Source: Carboxylicivirga litoralis (GTDB taxonomy: Bacteria; Bacteroidota; Bacteroidia; Bacteroidales; Marinilabiliaceae). From it: 64,000 bases of DNA. The notes beneath the pieces are model-generated. The model was not told the DNA's origin. It searched no databases and saw only the letters and a list, made by a program, of their open reading frames with translations. The DNA lies in assembly GCF_025499605.1 (NCBI RefSeq), contig NZ_JAFMVC010000013.1, positions 1-64,000 on the forward strand. Reading direction: 5' to 3'. Position 1 is the stretch's first letter. Each line of letters begins with the position of its first letter. The translations under genes were made by a program, and so were the position numbers. Of the stretch, positions 45,815-54,950 are shown piece by piece.

Positions 45815-45850
45815 AGACCTTAAGGTTTTGAAAACCTTAAGGTCTTTTTG
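45815..45850. terminator. Bidirectional terminator
   Basis: AGACCTTAAGGTTTT (45815-45829) and AAAACCTTAAGGTCT (45831-45845) form a perfect stem; TTTTT follows on the plus strand and A-rich sequence precedes it. It serves the mutase and the converging helicase gene. Confidence 0.92.
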
Positions 45851-45853
45851 TTT

Positions 45854-47278
45854 CTACTCCTCAAAAAAATCATCTTTAAAATTAACCAGGTACACGCGTT
45901 CGGTTGCCCGCGTAATAGCCGTGTATAACCAACGAAAATAACCGGTTCCCATCTGTTCTTCAGGTATGTACCCCTGATCGATAAAAACAGCTTTCCATTG
46001 CCCACCCTGCGATTTATGACAAGTCATAGCATAGGCATATTTAACTTGTAACGCATTGTAATAAGGATTTTCCTTCACTTTTTCATACTTCTTGCGCTGC
46101 GATTTTTCCTCTTCATAATCCTCCATCACATTGCGAAAGAAGGCCTCCTGCTTCTCTTTTGAAAAGCCAGCGGTATCAGTATGTAAGGCATCCAAAATTA
46201 TTTTCACATCAATCTCAAGATGCTCATAATCGGTTAAACGAAGGGTGACATTGGCAAAACGACGATCATACAATTCTTCGTAGCCGTTGATACGAACCAC
46301 TTCAGCAATATCGCCATTGGCGATAAAATCAGCCTCTTTACTATCTTTTAGCCAGAAGTAATTGTTCTTCATGATGAGCAAGTGGTCAGTGACGGTCAAC
46401 TCTTCCTCACGATACAGAATACTGCCGCGGATACCTTTATTAAAAAGATTGGCCCGTTTATTTGAGCGACACACCACAAGCGTTTCGTCTAAACCATAGT
46501 TTTCCTGGCACCAATTAAGTTCATCAATAAGTTCCTCCCCTGTTATACGCTTGAAATCAGGATAACCTGTGGCTTCTAATGCCGGGTATGTTGGTTCAAA
46601 CAAACCTTCATCAAGCAAAAAACGCAACTTGGTGGCATTGTACAAAATACCACTATCCTCTTCCTGACGAACGACTTCACTTAAAAAATAATCACGTACC
46701 TGCATCCCCAAACTCTCGAGATACAACTTATCCAATGCCGGACTTTCGTCAAAGCCAACTGGCGGCAACTGGGCCACATCCCCAATTATAACAAGCTTAC
46801 AGCGATTTTGAGCAAACACAAAGTTGAGCAAATCCTCTAACAGGCGCCCGCTGCCAAACATGGTATAATCTAAGCTATTGTTCGATATCATCGACGCCTC
46901 ATCCACAATGAAAATGGCCTCTTTGGATTTGTTATAGTTTAAATTAAAAGACCCAAAATCATCATTCGACGACTGACGACGATAAATTAACTTGTGGATG
47001 GTATATGCTGGTTTTTGGGTATAAGAACTGAGTACCTTGGCCGCCCTACCTGTTGGTGCCATCAACTGACAGGGAATTTTTAGCTCTTCCAGCACATCGG
47101 TAAAGGCTTTCATTAAGGATGTTTTACCCGTACCGGCATATCCTTTTATTAAACACACCGAAGGCGATGATTCATCCATAACAAACTGCCCCAGTCCATC
47201 TATTAGCTGTTGCTGAGATGCTGTTGGTTCAAAGGCAAATTTCTGTCGTATTAAGCTTGATAAATGATTATTTAGCAT
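45854..47278 (-). CDS. RecD-like ATP-dependent DNA helicase
   Basis: A 474-residue superfamily 1 helicase. Walker A is GYAGTGKTS (46-54), Walker B IVDEAS (124-129), APTGRAAKVLS is motif Ia, IIGDVAQLPPVG is motif III, and AMTCHKSQGGQWKAVFID is the UvrD_C_2-type motif near the C-terminus with YTAITRATERVYLV after it. It is shorter than RecD2 because the N-terminal region is missing. No recB or recC nearby. Role in repair or recombination is inferred. Confidence 0.9.
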   Translation of the reverse strand: MLNNHLSSLIRQKFAFEPTASQQQLIDGLGQFVMDESSPSVCLIKGYAGTGKTSLMKAFTDVLEELKIPCQLMAPTGRAAKVLSSYTQKPAYTIHKLIYRRQSSNDDFGSFNLNYNKSKEAIFIVDEASMISNNSLDYTMFGSGRLLEDLLNFVFAQNRCKLVIIGDVAQLPPVGFDESPALDKLYLESLGMQVRDYFLSEVVRQEEDSGILYNATKLRFLLDEGLFEPTYPALEATGYPDFKRITGEELIDELNWCQENYGLDETLVVCRSNKRANLFNKGIRGSILYREEELTVTDHLLIMKNNYFWLKDSKEADFIANGDIAEVVRINGYEELYDRRFANVTLRLTDYEHLEIDVKIILDALHTDTAGFSKEKQEAFFRNVMEDYEEEKSQRKKYEKVKENPYYNALQVKYAYAMTCHKSQGGQWKAVFIDQGYIPEEQMGTGYFRWLYTAITRATERVYLVNFKDDFFEE

Positions 47279-47327
47279 TTTTAATATAGATAAGACGCAA
47301 TAAAAATCGGTAGTTTGATTTTTTTTT

Positions 47328-47335
47328 TAAATTTG
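47328..47335 (+). promoter_or_regulatory. -7 promoter element of the 47368 gene
   Basis: TAAATTTG fully matches TAnnTTTG, 33 bp before the start. A TTTG at 47314-47317 is too close to be its -33 partner. Confidence 0.4.
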
Positions 47336-47367
47336 TGACTTCAAACTAAAACAAAAATCCGAAGATA

Positions 47368-48000
47368 ATGAAAACAGTTATTCAGATTGTTCTGACTATT
47401 TTAATTATTGCGCTAGGATACTTCTGTGTTGAAAGTATTCAAAAACCGATTCGTTTTCAAGAGCAGCATGCTTTAAGAAAAGATGCTAACGTTGAAAAAC
47501 TAATGTATACCAGAGATGCACAGGTAGCTTATAAATCTGTGTTTAATAAGTATACAGGTAGCTATGACACTTTAATTAATTTCATCTTGAATGACTCGCT
47601 TCCATTGGTTAAAAAAGAAGGTAGTTTAACTGATAGCATGCGAGCTGAAGGAATGACAGAGATTAAAGCGTTGGCTTTGGGAATTATTAGCCGTGATACC
47701 ATTCGTGTTAGCGTAAAAGATTCTTTATTCCCAGCTGGATATCCTGTTGATTCATTAAAATACATTCCTTTCATTGAAGGAGGCAAAATGTATGAAATGG
47801 GCGCAGGTGTCGTAGTGACTGGTTCTGGTGTTAAAGTACAGGTGTTCGAAGCCAAAGTACATAACAACATTTACCTGGCTGGTCTTGAGCCACAAGAAAT
47901 TATTAACCTTAACGATAAGACCGAGAAATTGGAAAGATATCCTGGCCTTAAAGTGGGTTCGTTAGAAGCAGCTAACAATAACGCAGGTAACTGGGAATAA
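47368..48000 (+). CDS. Conserved hypothetical membrane-anchored protein
   Basis: A 210-residue protein I do not assign to a named family. One N-terminal transmembrane helix (about 5-22, VIQIVLTILIIALGYFC) is followed by a soluble domain of mixed structure with FIEGGKMYEMGAGVVVTGSGVKVQVFEA (about 134-161). It is probably exported and anchored. It lies 8 nt before a DUF3822 gene and in front of rsmD, an arrangement I believe is common in Bacteroidota. Function unknown. Confidence 0.82.
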   Translation: MKTVIQIVLTILIIALGYFCVESIQKPIRFQEQHALRKDANVEKLMYTRDAQVAYKSVFNKYTGSYDTLINFILNDSLPLVKKEGSLTDSMRAEGMTEIKALALGIISRDTIRVSVKDSLFPAGYPVDSLKYIPFIEGGKMYEMGAGVVVTGSGVKVQVFEAKVHNNIYLAGLEPQEIINLNDKTEKLERYPGLKVGSLEAANNNAGNWE

Positions 48001-48007
48001 TTGTTTT

Positions 48008-48862
48008 ATGACCAAGACATACGTTGTAGATCAGTCGTTTGACGCAAGTATTACAACATCTTATTTTTTGTCCATCCGATCATCATCGGGTGGACTTTCT
48101 TTTTGTGTACTCGACCCGGTTACCAATACTTACATTGCCTTTGCCAATATTCCGTTTATTGATACCAGCAAGGACAATATAAAAACGCAAGAAGTATTAT
48201 TAAAAGAAGAGTTACTGCAGTTGCCATATAAAAAGGTGTTCTTCTTGTACGAATCGCCCAAAGCTACTCTGGTACCTTCAGCTTTGTACGATAGCAGCAA
48301 GCACAACGAATTGTTCAAACTAAACCATTCTGTTAGTGAAGAGCCATATGAATTGGTGGCTCAGAAAATTAAAATGGCCGATGCCTGGAATATCTGCAGT
48401 ATTCCGCAATTTATGTATCACCTGGTTAAAACACAGTTCGACAGCATTGAGTTTTACCAACATTATTCACCATTTGTAGAATCTTGCTTAATTGCCAGTC
48501 AGCTGAAGAAACAGGAAGTGGTGATGCACATCGCCGTGCACGATACGTTTTTTGACTTACTGGTGATTAAAGATAGAAAAATGGTATTGTGCAATTCGTA
48601 TGCCTATGCCAACGTGAATGACTTTCTGTATTTCGTCTTGTTCACTTTCGAGCAATTAAAGCTTGAAGCTGAAAACACCAATGTAATGGTTCATGGCTTG
48701 TCAGATAAACAGAATCCTCTTTATAAAGAGCTTAAAAATTATCTCCGCCAAGCCAAAATGGCCAATCCAACACCTCATTTTAAGTTTAGCAACCATATGC
48801 GGATTAAAGAAGGTGACAAGCTATTGTTCCATAATTTATTTAACCTGTCCATATGCGTATAA
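48008..48862 (+). CDS. DUF3822 family protein
   Basis: A 284-residue cytosolic protein of unknown function. SIRSSSGGLSFCVLDPVTNTYIAFA and the YKKVFFLYESPKATLVPSALYD segment are typical; the domain has an ASKHA/PilM-like, actin-related look, but no ATP-binding loop stands out. It overlaps rsmD by 10 nt, so translation is coupled, which supports a link with ribosome maturation or simply an old operon. Confidence 0.85.
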   Translation: MTKTYVVDQSFDASITTSYFLSIRSSSGGLSFCVLDPVTNTYIAFANIPFIDTSKDNIKTQEVLLKEELLQLPYKKVFFLYESPKATLVPSALYDSSKHNELFKLNHSVSEEPYELVAQKIKMADAWNICSIPQFMYHLVKTQFDSIEFYQHYSPFVESCLIASQLKKQEVVMHIAVHDTFFDLLVIKDRKMVLCNSYAYANVNDFLYFVLFTFEQLKLEAENTNVMVHGLSDKQNPLYKELKNYLRQAKMANPTPHFKFSNHMRIKEGDKLLFHNLFNLSICV

Positions 48863-49386
48863 TCAGTGGTTTATTAAAAGGAAGGCGTTTTTCGCCACCC
48901 AAAAGTTTCTCTGCTCGTCCTACAACCGACATAGCACGTGAAAGTTTATTTAATGTATTAAACAATCGCGTTGATTTTGAAGATTTGTCCGTATTAGACC
49001 TGTTTGGTGGAACCGGTAGTATCTCCTATGAATTTGCCTCGCGCGGCTGTGAAGCAATAACCACAGTAGAACTAAATTATAAGCATTTTAGCTTTATCAA
49101 ATCAATGATTAAAGAGTTTCAGCTCGATAACTCGATCAGTGTTATTAAAGCTGATGTATTTAAATACCTTAAGAAGTGTAGTTTTAAATATGACCTGGTA
49201 TTTGCCGATCCGCCATTCGATTTGAAGGACTTTGAAACGATTCCTGATCGCTTCTTTGAAAATAATCTATTAAAAGAAGATGGTGTTTTTATTCTGGAGC
49301 ATTCCGATAAAAAGTCCTTTGACAATCACCCTCGTTTTAGTGAAGTAAAAAAATACGGCAAAGTACACTTTTCGTTTTTTTCATAG
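48853..49386 (+). CDS. rsmD: 16S rRNA (guanine(966)-N(2))-methyltransferase
   Basis: A 177-residue SAM-dependent methyltransferase. MRIISGLLKGRRF, ARPTTDIARESLFNVL, the SAM-binding LDLFGGTGSISYEFASRG and the catalytic DPPF (FADPPFDL) are the RsmD signatures. It methylates G966 of 16S rRNA. It converges on the AraC-type gene 12 nt away. Confidence 0.95.
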   Translation: MRIISGLLKGRRFSPPKSFSARPTTDIARESLFNVLNNRVDFEDLSVLDLFGGTGSISYEFASRGCEAITTVELNYKHFSFIKSMIKEFQLDNSISVIKADVFKYLKKCSFKYDLVFADPPFDLKDFETIPDRFFENNLLKEDGVFILEHSDKKSFDNHPRFSEVKKYGKVHFSFFS

Positions 49387-49398
49387 CCCTTATAAATC

Positions 49399-50856
49399 CT
49401 AATTTGACTTGAGCATCTGGTATTCAGCCGGCGAAAAATTGGTTCGTTTTTTAAACTCACGGTAAAAAGTAGTTCGTGAATTATAGCCAAAACGGGTAGC
49501 CAAATAATCAATTGAATAGCTACAACGGACATATTCATCACTATCAAAAAACGAAGTAGCTTCTTCAATCCGAAGATCATTAACCAACTCACGAACACTT
49601 TTCTGATAATGATTTTCAATAGCTTTAACTACATCTTCCCGTTCTTCATTAATCGACTCACTTATTAAACCAAGTGAACATTCGGGCTTTAAATAGGCTT
49701 TTGACTCAATCAGATAACGTGTAAGCTTCTTGTACAATGCTATATACTCTTGCTTATCGGTTACTTCTGTTAAATGCTCTACAGCTTCTGCTTCCGCTTT
49801 AATCTTCGCATGCTCGCTCTCCTCTTTTTTGCGTTGAAGCTGCTCCAAAACAATCACGAGCGCAACGCAAATTAAGGTTATAAGTAAAGTAATCACACTA
49901 TAAGTGAGGGCATTATTGGCCATCTGGCATTGCATCACATAAGCGATACGATACGTATTATTCCCAAATTTAAACGTGGACCACTGACCAACATACCTGA
50001 CTCCCTTGTAACTAAAAGGTATAGCCCGAGCCGGGTAGGAATTTTTATCGGGTGTTAGATTCAGAAAATATGTAACCAGGTCATTGTTCTTTAAACCAGG
50101 CTTCGCATTTTGCAATACCCCCGCCTTACTGGATATCCTCACATGCGTTTCATCATCGCTAAGCACAACAAAATTATATTTACTCATTGTTGCACTTAAC
50201 TTACCCACCAAAGCCGGTAACGACACTTTTAAACTAATGGCATGTACCCTACTCTTCTTATCATTATTGGCCCTGTAAAGTGAAAATACCGATTCGTTTA
50301 ATAAGGGTGAGTTATAAAAATGTGAAACAAATACTTTTTGACTGTTTACTTTTGATCGATGTACCCAGTCTTTTTCAAATTCATCAATTGTTAATTCTTT
50401 ATACCAGGTATCATTAATAGCTATGGTCCCATTGCGAATTGTTAACCGTTGAAACCGGGCGATTCTGCGTTCAACATCTTTCAATTTGATTCTGAGATAA
50501 TTATTATTCCCCACCTTAATTACCTTCACATGCGTTTCATTCTGGAGGTAAGCTTTAATGCCGTGCAACACGTCATATTCATTCATATAATCAACCCATA
50601 ACTGGGTGAGCTTGTCATAATTAGTATCTACTGGCAAGGTAATGTCGCCCTGTGATAATTTTAGTAACGAGTAAATTGTTTGCGCTCCCCTCGACTCAAG
50701 CTCATCAAGTTTTAAAATAGCATCCTGCATCTCATGGTTGATGTGCTCAATCATTCGATCATTCGACTGCAAATTATCGTGAACAGATAAAGCTGAAACA
50801 ACAATTAAAATGATACCAGAAATTAATAGGATCAAAACCTTAACCTTAATGCGCAT
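49399..50856 (-). CDS. Membrane-bound AraC-family regulator with extracytoplasmic sensor
   Basis: A 485-residue one-component regulator: helix about 7-24, an extracytoplasmic region of roughly 280 residues (about 25-310) with a Cache-like feel, second helix about 318-340, a charged coiled-coil (about 342-370), then an AraC helix-turn-helix at the C-terminus (YLATRFGYNSRTTFYREFKKRTNFSPAEYQ, about 450-479). It is paralogous to the protein at 52839-54350: the sensor shares the DWVHRSK / DWVYQSR and VKVIKVGNNNYLR / VKIIRLGDNKYLR stretches. The signal and targets are unknown. Nothing here resembles a kinase. Confidence 0.85.
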   Translation of the reverse strand: MRIKVKVLILLISGIILIVVSALSVHDNLQSNDRMIEHINHEMQDAILKLDELESRGAQTIYSLLKLSQGDITLPVDTNYDKLTQLWVDYMNEYDVLHGIKAYLQNETHVKVIKVGNNNYLRIKLKDVERRIARFQRLTIRNGTIAINDTWYKELTIDEFEKDWVHRSKVNSQKVFVSHFYNSPLLNESVFSLYRANNDKKSRVHAISLKVSLPALVGKLSATMSKYNFVVLSDDETHVRISSKAGVLQNAKPGLKNNDLVTYFLNLTPDKNSYPARAIPFSYKGVRYVGQWSTFKFGNNTYRIAYVMQCQMANNALTYSVITLLITLICVALVIVLEQLQRKKEESEHAKIKAEAEAVEHLTEVTDKQEYIALYKKLTRYLIESKAYLKPECSLGLISESINEEREDVVKAIENHYQKSVRELVNDLRIEEATSFFDSDEYVRCSYSIDYLATRFGYNSRTTFYREFKKRTNFSPAEYQMLKSN

Positions 50857-51213
50857 ATCTTTTGTAATAGTTCAAATAATAAAACAAAGCGCAAAAAAAG
50901 TAAACCTCCCTGACAATGAGCTATTCTGTGACTGTGCATCTGTTCATTTAAAAACGCTCATCTGCACATCACCCTAACACATAACACATATAACCCTCTC
51001 CCTCAAACCTAAACATCACATTCTATTTAAACACCAACATTTGAACAAACATTAAAATGCACTGCAAACAAACCAAAACACCTTAGCCGTTTAGCTAATT
51101 GGGCGTTTTTATACCTAAAAAATAGCGTGGGCTTTTCTAATCAGAAAGTCAGATAATACCGTTTACTAATCAAAATACAAATGGTATAACAACCGGCTTC
51201 TGCCCTATCCTGC
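50857..51213. other. Intergenic region between AraC-type gene and chemoreceptor gene
   Basis: AT-rich, no ORF and no convincing promoter or hairpin seen. It should contain the promoter of the AraC-type gene. Confidence 0.4.
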
Positions 51214-52320
51214 TTATAGCTTGAAAAATCCGATCACATCCTGAAGGCTCTCTGCCTGGCTTGTCAGCTCCTCAGCATTGGAAGCCAACTCTTCAGCTAC
51301 AGCTGCCCCTTGTTGGGTATTGGCATTTAGCTGCTGAATCGCACCATTAACCTGCTCCACACCATTATTTTGCTCATAACCAGCCGTCGCAATTTCCCTC
51401 ACCAGGTGCGATGTCTTTTCAACCTCCGGCTTCATCTCGTTTAATAGCTGATTAGCCTGCTCTGTTTGCATGCGAGTGGAGTCGGCCATAACAATAATGT
51501 CATCGGCTGCACGTTTACTGTTCTCTGCAAGCTTTCTAACTTCGGCGGCCACAACTGCAAACCCTTTACCCATATCACCCGCTCGGGCGGCCTCAACAGC
51601 GGCATTCAATGCAAGAATATTTGTTTGAACAGCAATTTCATTAATCACCTTTACCTTCTCCGAAATATCATTCACAGCCGTATAACTTTTATTCGATACA
51701 TCAGAAACGTTGGCAATTTTTGTAGATGATTCAGCGGCAATAGTAGATGTTTCATTGGCGTTGTCGGTATTACTCGCAACATTACCTGCTATCTCTTCCA
51801 TGGTCGTTGATATCTCTTCTAATGAAGAAGCCTGTTCGGCTGAACCAGATGATAATTCTTCAGCCGAGCTGTTTAATTTACTACTTGCCTGCAACAGCAG
51901 ACTGGCACCATTGCTGATGTCTGAAATAACATCGCGCAATTTCTCTGATAACTTTTTTAATGAGTTGTTCAACACGCCCAACTCATCTTTAGAATCAGTC
52001 GCTTCGATAGAAACACTAAGTTCCCCATTGGATAGACTTTCGAGCTCTTTGATTGCTTTTTCAAGCGGTTGACGCAACACCTTGTTGATATACATAAAGA
52101 GCAGCACCCCTACCAAAACATTTAATGGCGTTACAATATATTGAAAATAGCTGGCGCCATAGAATTCAATCGATTTGGTAAAAGCTACAAAAATAACGAA
52201 AGACACTGTTAACATACTAAAACGAAACATGATTGATTTCTTAAAAATCAATCGTAAGGCAATAATCGCTATCGGTATTGTTAAGAATGTCTTTAACATT
52301 TCAATCATTAAATCACTCAT
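51214..52320 (-). CDS. Methyl-accepting chemotaxis protein without periplasmic sensor domain
   Basis: A 368-residue chemoreceptor. Three short hydrophobic segments (about 11-26, 31-48, 62-79) leave no room for a periplasmic domain; a HAMP domain (about 80-130) and a signalling coiled coil follow, with the conserved tip [38 protein letters not shown]. No CheW-binding pentapeptide or Che genes are nearby. Possibly it senses membrane state or signals through neighbours. It sits between two paralogous AraC-type sensors on the same strand. Confidence 0.9.
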   Translation of the reverse strand: MSDLMIEMLKTFLTIPIAIIALRLIFKKSIMFRFSMLTVSFVIFVAFTKSIEFYGASYFQYIVTPLNVLVGVLLFMYINKVLRQPLEKAIKELESLSNGELSVSIEATDSKDELGVLNNSLKKLSEKLRDVISDISNGASLLLQASSKLNSSAEELSSGSAEQASSLEEISTTMEEIAGNVASNTDNANETSTIAAESSTKIANVSDVSNKSYTAVNDISEKVKVINEIAVQTNILALNAAVEAARAGDMGKGFAVVAAEVRKLAENSKRAADDIIVMADSTRMQTEQANQLLNEMKPEVEKTSHLVREIATAGYEQNNGVEQVNGAIQQLNANTQQGAAVAEELASNAEELTSQAESLQDVIGFFKL

Positions 52321-52838
52321 GTTTTCCCCTTTAAATATTACTTGTTTATTATCGTCACTATTCTAACAGAGTAATTAAACACTCTTTCCGAGAATGTCAA
52401 TATATTTATTCCCCATGTACGGTATTATATCAACAAAAGTGTCCATTATTACTTACCCTTTACCTCTCCCTTAAGGTTCAATGACACTATAACGTTCCAC
52501 CAATGCAAAGGTTTGTTAATAATCCCTAAATACTAGCATATTAAAACATGATTTTCAGCACGCACTAATCCCAATAAACACTTGAATATCTGAACTTAGT
52601 CGCTTTCCTGAACGATTAATAGGTTTGTTCAACAAGGCGAATAGCATTACTTGAACTTGTAAAGCTGACCATTATACCCAGCTCTCATTATGGCTGAAGA
52701 AGACTGATTCCTCAATAGTTAACTCATTATCTATCAAAGAGAAGATAAAATTTTTTAACTTTAAATTCAGATATTCGATATTATTGAGCCGCAATTCTAA
52801 CGCTTTGAGAGCATAGGCACTCTCATCAAAATATAAAA
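52321..52838. other. Intergenic region between chemoreceptor and second AraC-type gene
   Basis: No ORF. A short hairpin TGAGAG (52806-52811) / CTCTCA (52820-52825) follows the AraC-type stop codon on the minus strand and may be a weak terminator. The remainder, which should hold the chemoreceptor promoter, shows nothing distinct. Confidence 0.4.
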
Positions 52839-54350
52839 TTAGGCAATTATTTTTTTTATGGTCTGAAACTCAGCGGGTGTATAATTGGTTCTTTTCTTAA
52901 ATTCCCGATAGAAAGTAGTACGCGAGTTAAAACCAAATTGCAAAGCTATCGAGTCCATTGAATAAATCATGGCATTACTGTCTGATTCTAGAAACTGAAT
53001 AGCATCCTGAATACGATAGTCATTTATCTTTTCTTTTATCGTTTTGTTTTCAAAGTATTGAATAGCATTCTTTATGGATTCGCGATCAATTCCAATCTGC
53101 TCACTGATATGACCCAAACTATAATTAACATTCAGATAGGGTTGACCAGTACTTAAGTGTTTATTAATAGCCTCAACTATATCACTTTCGTTTTCACCAT
53201 TCACATTAGCAACTTGTGTCATATCGTTATTCTCATGCTGAACGCCTATACTTTCTTCAATCAACCGCGGAGGAATCTCCATAGCTCCTTTTTTATACAT
53301 AATCAGCAAAAGAATCAACACCATAAGCTCAAGACCAATAACGATAAGATAAATAATTTGCTCCATTGTAATTGGATTGACTCGACCAACAACTGCTAAT
53401 TTATACTCCTGATTACCACTTGATATAAGCATCCATTGCCCCATATATTTAGTACCTTCACTGGTGTATTCCAAAGGGCTATCGGGGTAAAACTGTTTAT
53501 GAAGCGTTTTGTCCAAAAATGTTTTGACTTCGGCTTGAGTAATCTTAAATGATTGATTTAAAACTCCATCTCCATTATCTAAAACCACATGCTGCTGCCC
53601 ATCCGACAAAATAAACATATTCTCCGTATAACTACTTTGATAAACAAGCTGTGCTAACGGTTGTAAAGCAAATTTCACACTTATGATTTCTAAAACAGCA
53701 TTCTCTGTTTTATTACGTTTTGATATTGACAGAACCGGTGTTTTTAATATTGGATCGTTGTAAAATCCAGAAGTAACCACGGGTTCATCTGTTATTCTTG
53801 ATTGATACACCCAATCATTTTTTATTTCTTCGCTGGTAAAAGGTTGAAACCAGCTCTTTGTCACCGCGATTCCGTCAGCTTTGGAACTAATCTGCTGACA
53901 AAGAACTTCCTTCGCTGAGTGGGTATGAATCTTACGAAGGTATTTATTGTCTCCCAATCGAATAATTTTAACATACGTGTCATTTCTAAGCTGTCCCTTG
54001 ATACCATATACAACATCATATTCTTCGATAAAACCCATCCACATCCAGGTTATATTATCCATATAACGATCTTGATCCTCTATTTCGAACTTGGCAATGC
54101 TTTTTAATATGGCGGTCTGAGCCAACTCTGCCCTTTCCTTAATATCTTCTAATCGACTAGTAACCAGTAGTAGGTCAGCCTTCATTTGCTTATTCTGTTC
54201 ATCTAGCGAATGCCCGCTAAACTGATAAACAAGGAATGACGCAACAATTAAAATACTTGTTAAACCAATTAACAATTTAAGATATTGACGCTGCCGGCTC
54301 ATTTTCTCATTGCACTCAGGTGTCTGCATATCATCACTTATTAATGTCAA
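52839..54350 (-). CDS. Membrane-bound AraC-family regulator with extracytoplasmic sensor (paralogue)
   Basis: A 503-residue protein with the same architecture as that at 49399-50856: helix about 27-44, extracytoplasmic sensor (about 45-330), second helix about 334-352, then an AraC-type DNA-binding domain with IALQFGFNSRTTFYREFKKRTNYTPAEFQ at the C-terminus. Its start lies about 300 bp from the divergently transcribed surface-protein genes at 54647, so it may regulate them. The first ATG is used; a second ATG eight codons on (MQTPECNE) and one at MSRQRQY are also possible. Confidence 0.85.
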   Translation of the reverse strand: MTLISDDMQTPECNEKMSRQRQYLKLLIGLTSILIVASFLVYQFSGHSLDEQNKQMKADLLLVTSRLEDIKERAELAQTAILKSIAKFEIEDQDRYMDNITWMWMGFIEEYDVVYGIKGQLRNDTYVKIIRLGDNKYLRKIHTHSAKEVLCQQISSKADGIAVTKSWFQPFTSEEIKNDWVYQSRITDEPVVTSGFYNDPILKTPVLSISKRNKTENAVLEIISVKFALQPLAQLVYQSSYTENMFILSDGQQHVVLDNGDGVLNQSFKITQAEVKTFLDKTLHKQFYPDSPLEYTSEGTKYMGQWMLISSGNQEYKLAVVGRVNPITMEQIIYLIVIGLELMVLILLLIMYKKGAMEIPPRLIEESIGVQHENNDMTQVANVNGENESDIVEAINKHLSTGQPYLNVNYSLGHISEQIGIDRESIKNAIQYFENKTIKEKINDYRIQDAIQFLESDSNAMIYSMDSIALQFGFNSRTTFYREFKKRTNYTPAEFQTIKKIIA

Positions 54351-54646
54351 TTAAACTCTAGTATTAGCCATATAAAACTGGCGTATTCTTCAGCAACTTA
54401 CCTAAAAATTGAGTAGCTCCATTGTGTTGCCCGCTTGCCCAATCAATTATCAAGCCAAACTCTTTCTTCACCACAGAAACGGACATATCTCCTTGTTTTT
54501 ATGGTCTTTATCACACTCCAACAGACATGTTCATCTTTCCATTTGTTCATATGCCCGCATGCCCTTAGAGAATACCAAATTCATAGAACAAGCCACTCTA
54601 TTTTTGCGCTGTAAAATCATTAATGACTTATTGCATAAACTCTAAA

Positions 54647-54847
54647 ATGTCAAAAAGAAAATACAGCGCACCAAGCATAACAGTACATCATATGGATAGA
54701 ACCATTTCTATGGCCATGTCATCACTGCCTGATCCAGGCGATGGCGAACCAGAGCTTCCAGGCGGAGCTACCACACCGCCTACAAGAATATTTAAGCAAA
54801 ATACATTTGTTGAAGTCAATCCGTTTGAATCATCACCTTTTAATTAA
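54647..54847 (+). CDS. Small peptide of the KYxxPxIxVxxM type preceding a surface protein
   Basis: A 66-residue peptide, MSKRKYSAPSITVHHMDRT at the start and NPFESSPFN at the end, with a Gly/Pro/acidic middle (SSLPDPGDGEPELPGG). It has no signal peptide. Short products with a basic KxYxxPxxxV opening, acidic Gly-Pro middle and NPF ending recur upstream of surface proteins in Bacteroidota, from memory. It starts at 54647; an in-frame ATG at 54623 would add eight residues. It stops 10 nt before a possible upstream start of the next gene, so coupling is possible. Function is unknown; a leader, chaperone-like or secreted-peptide role is speculation. Confidence 0.65.
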   Translation: MSKRKYSAPSITVHHMDRTISMAMSSLPDPGDGEPELPGGATTPPTRIFKQNTFVEVNPFESSPFN

Positions 54848-54950
54848 AATAGAATCCATGAACCCCTCTTCCAATTTAACTCTGCATTCCTCGACTGACC
54901 GGAATCGAATTGTGAAGAGCGTTCACCCTAAGCAAATAGCCATCACCATC

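Noticed and set aside
54741-54950. Extended N-terminus of the large surface protein beginning at 54741
   Set aside because: That start lies inside the small peptide gene and puts 70 residues before a clear signal peptide at 54951.
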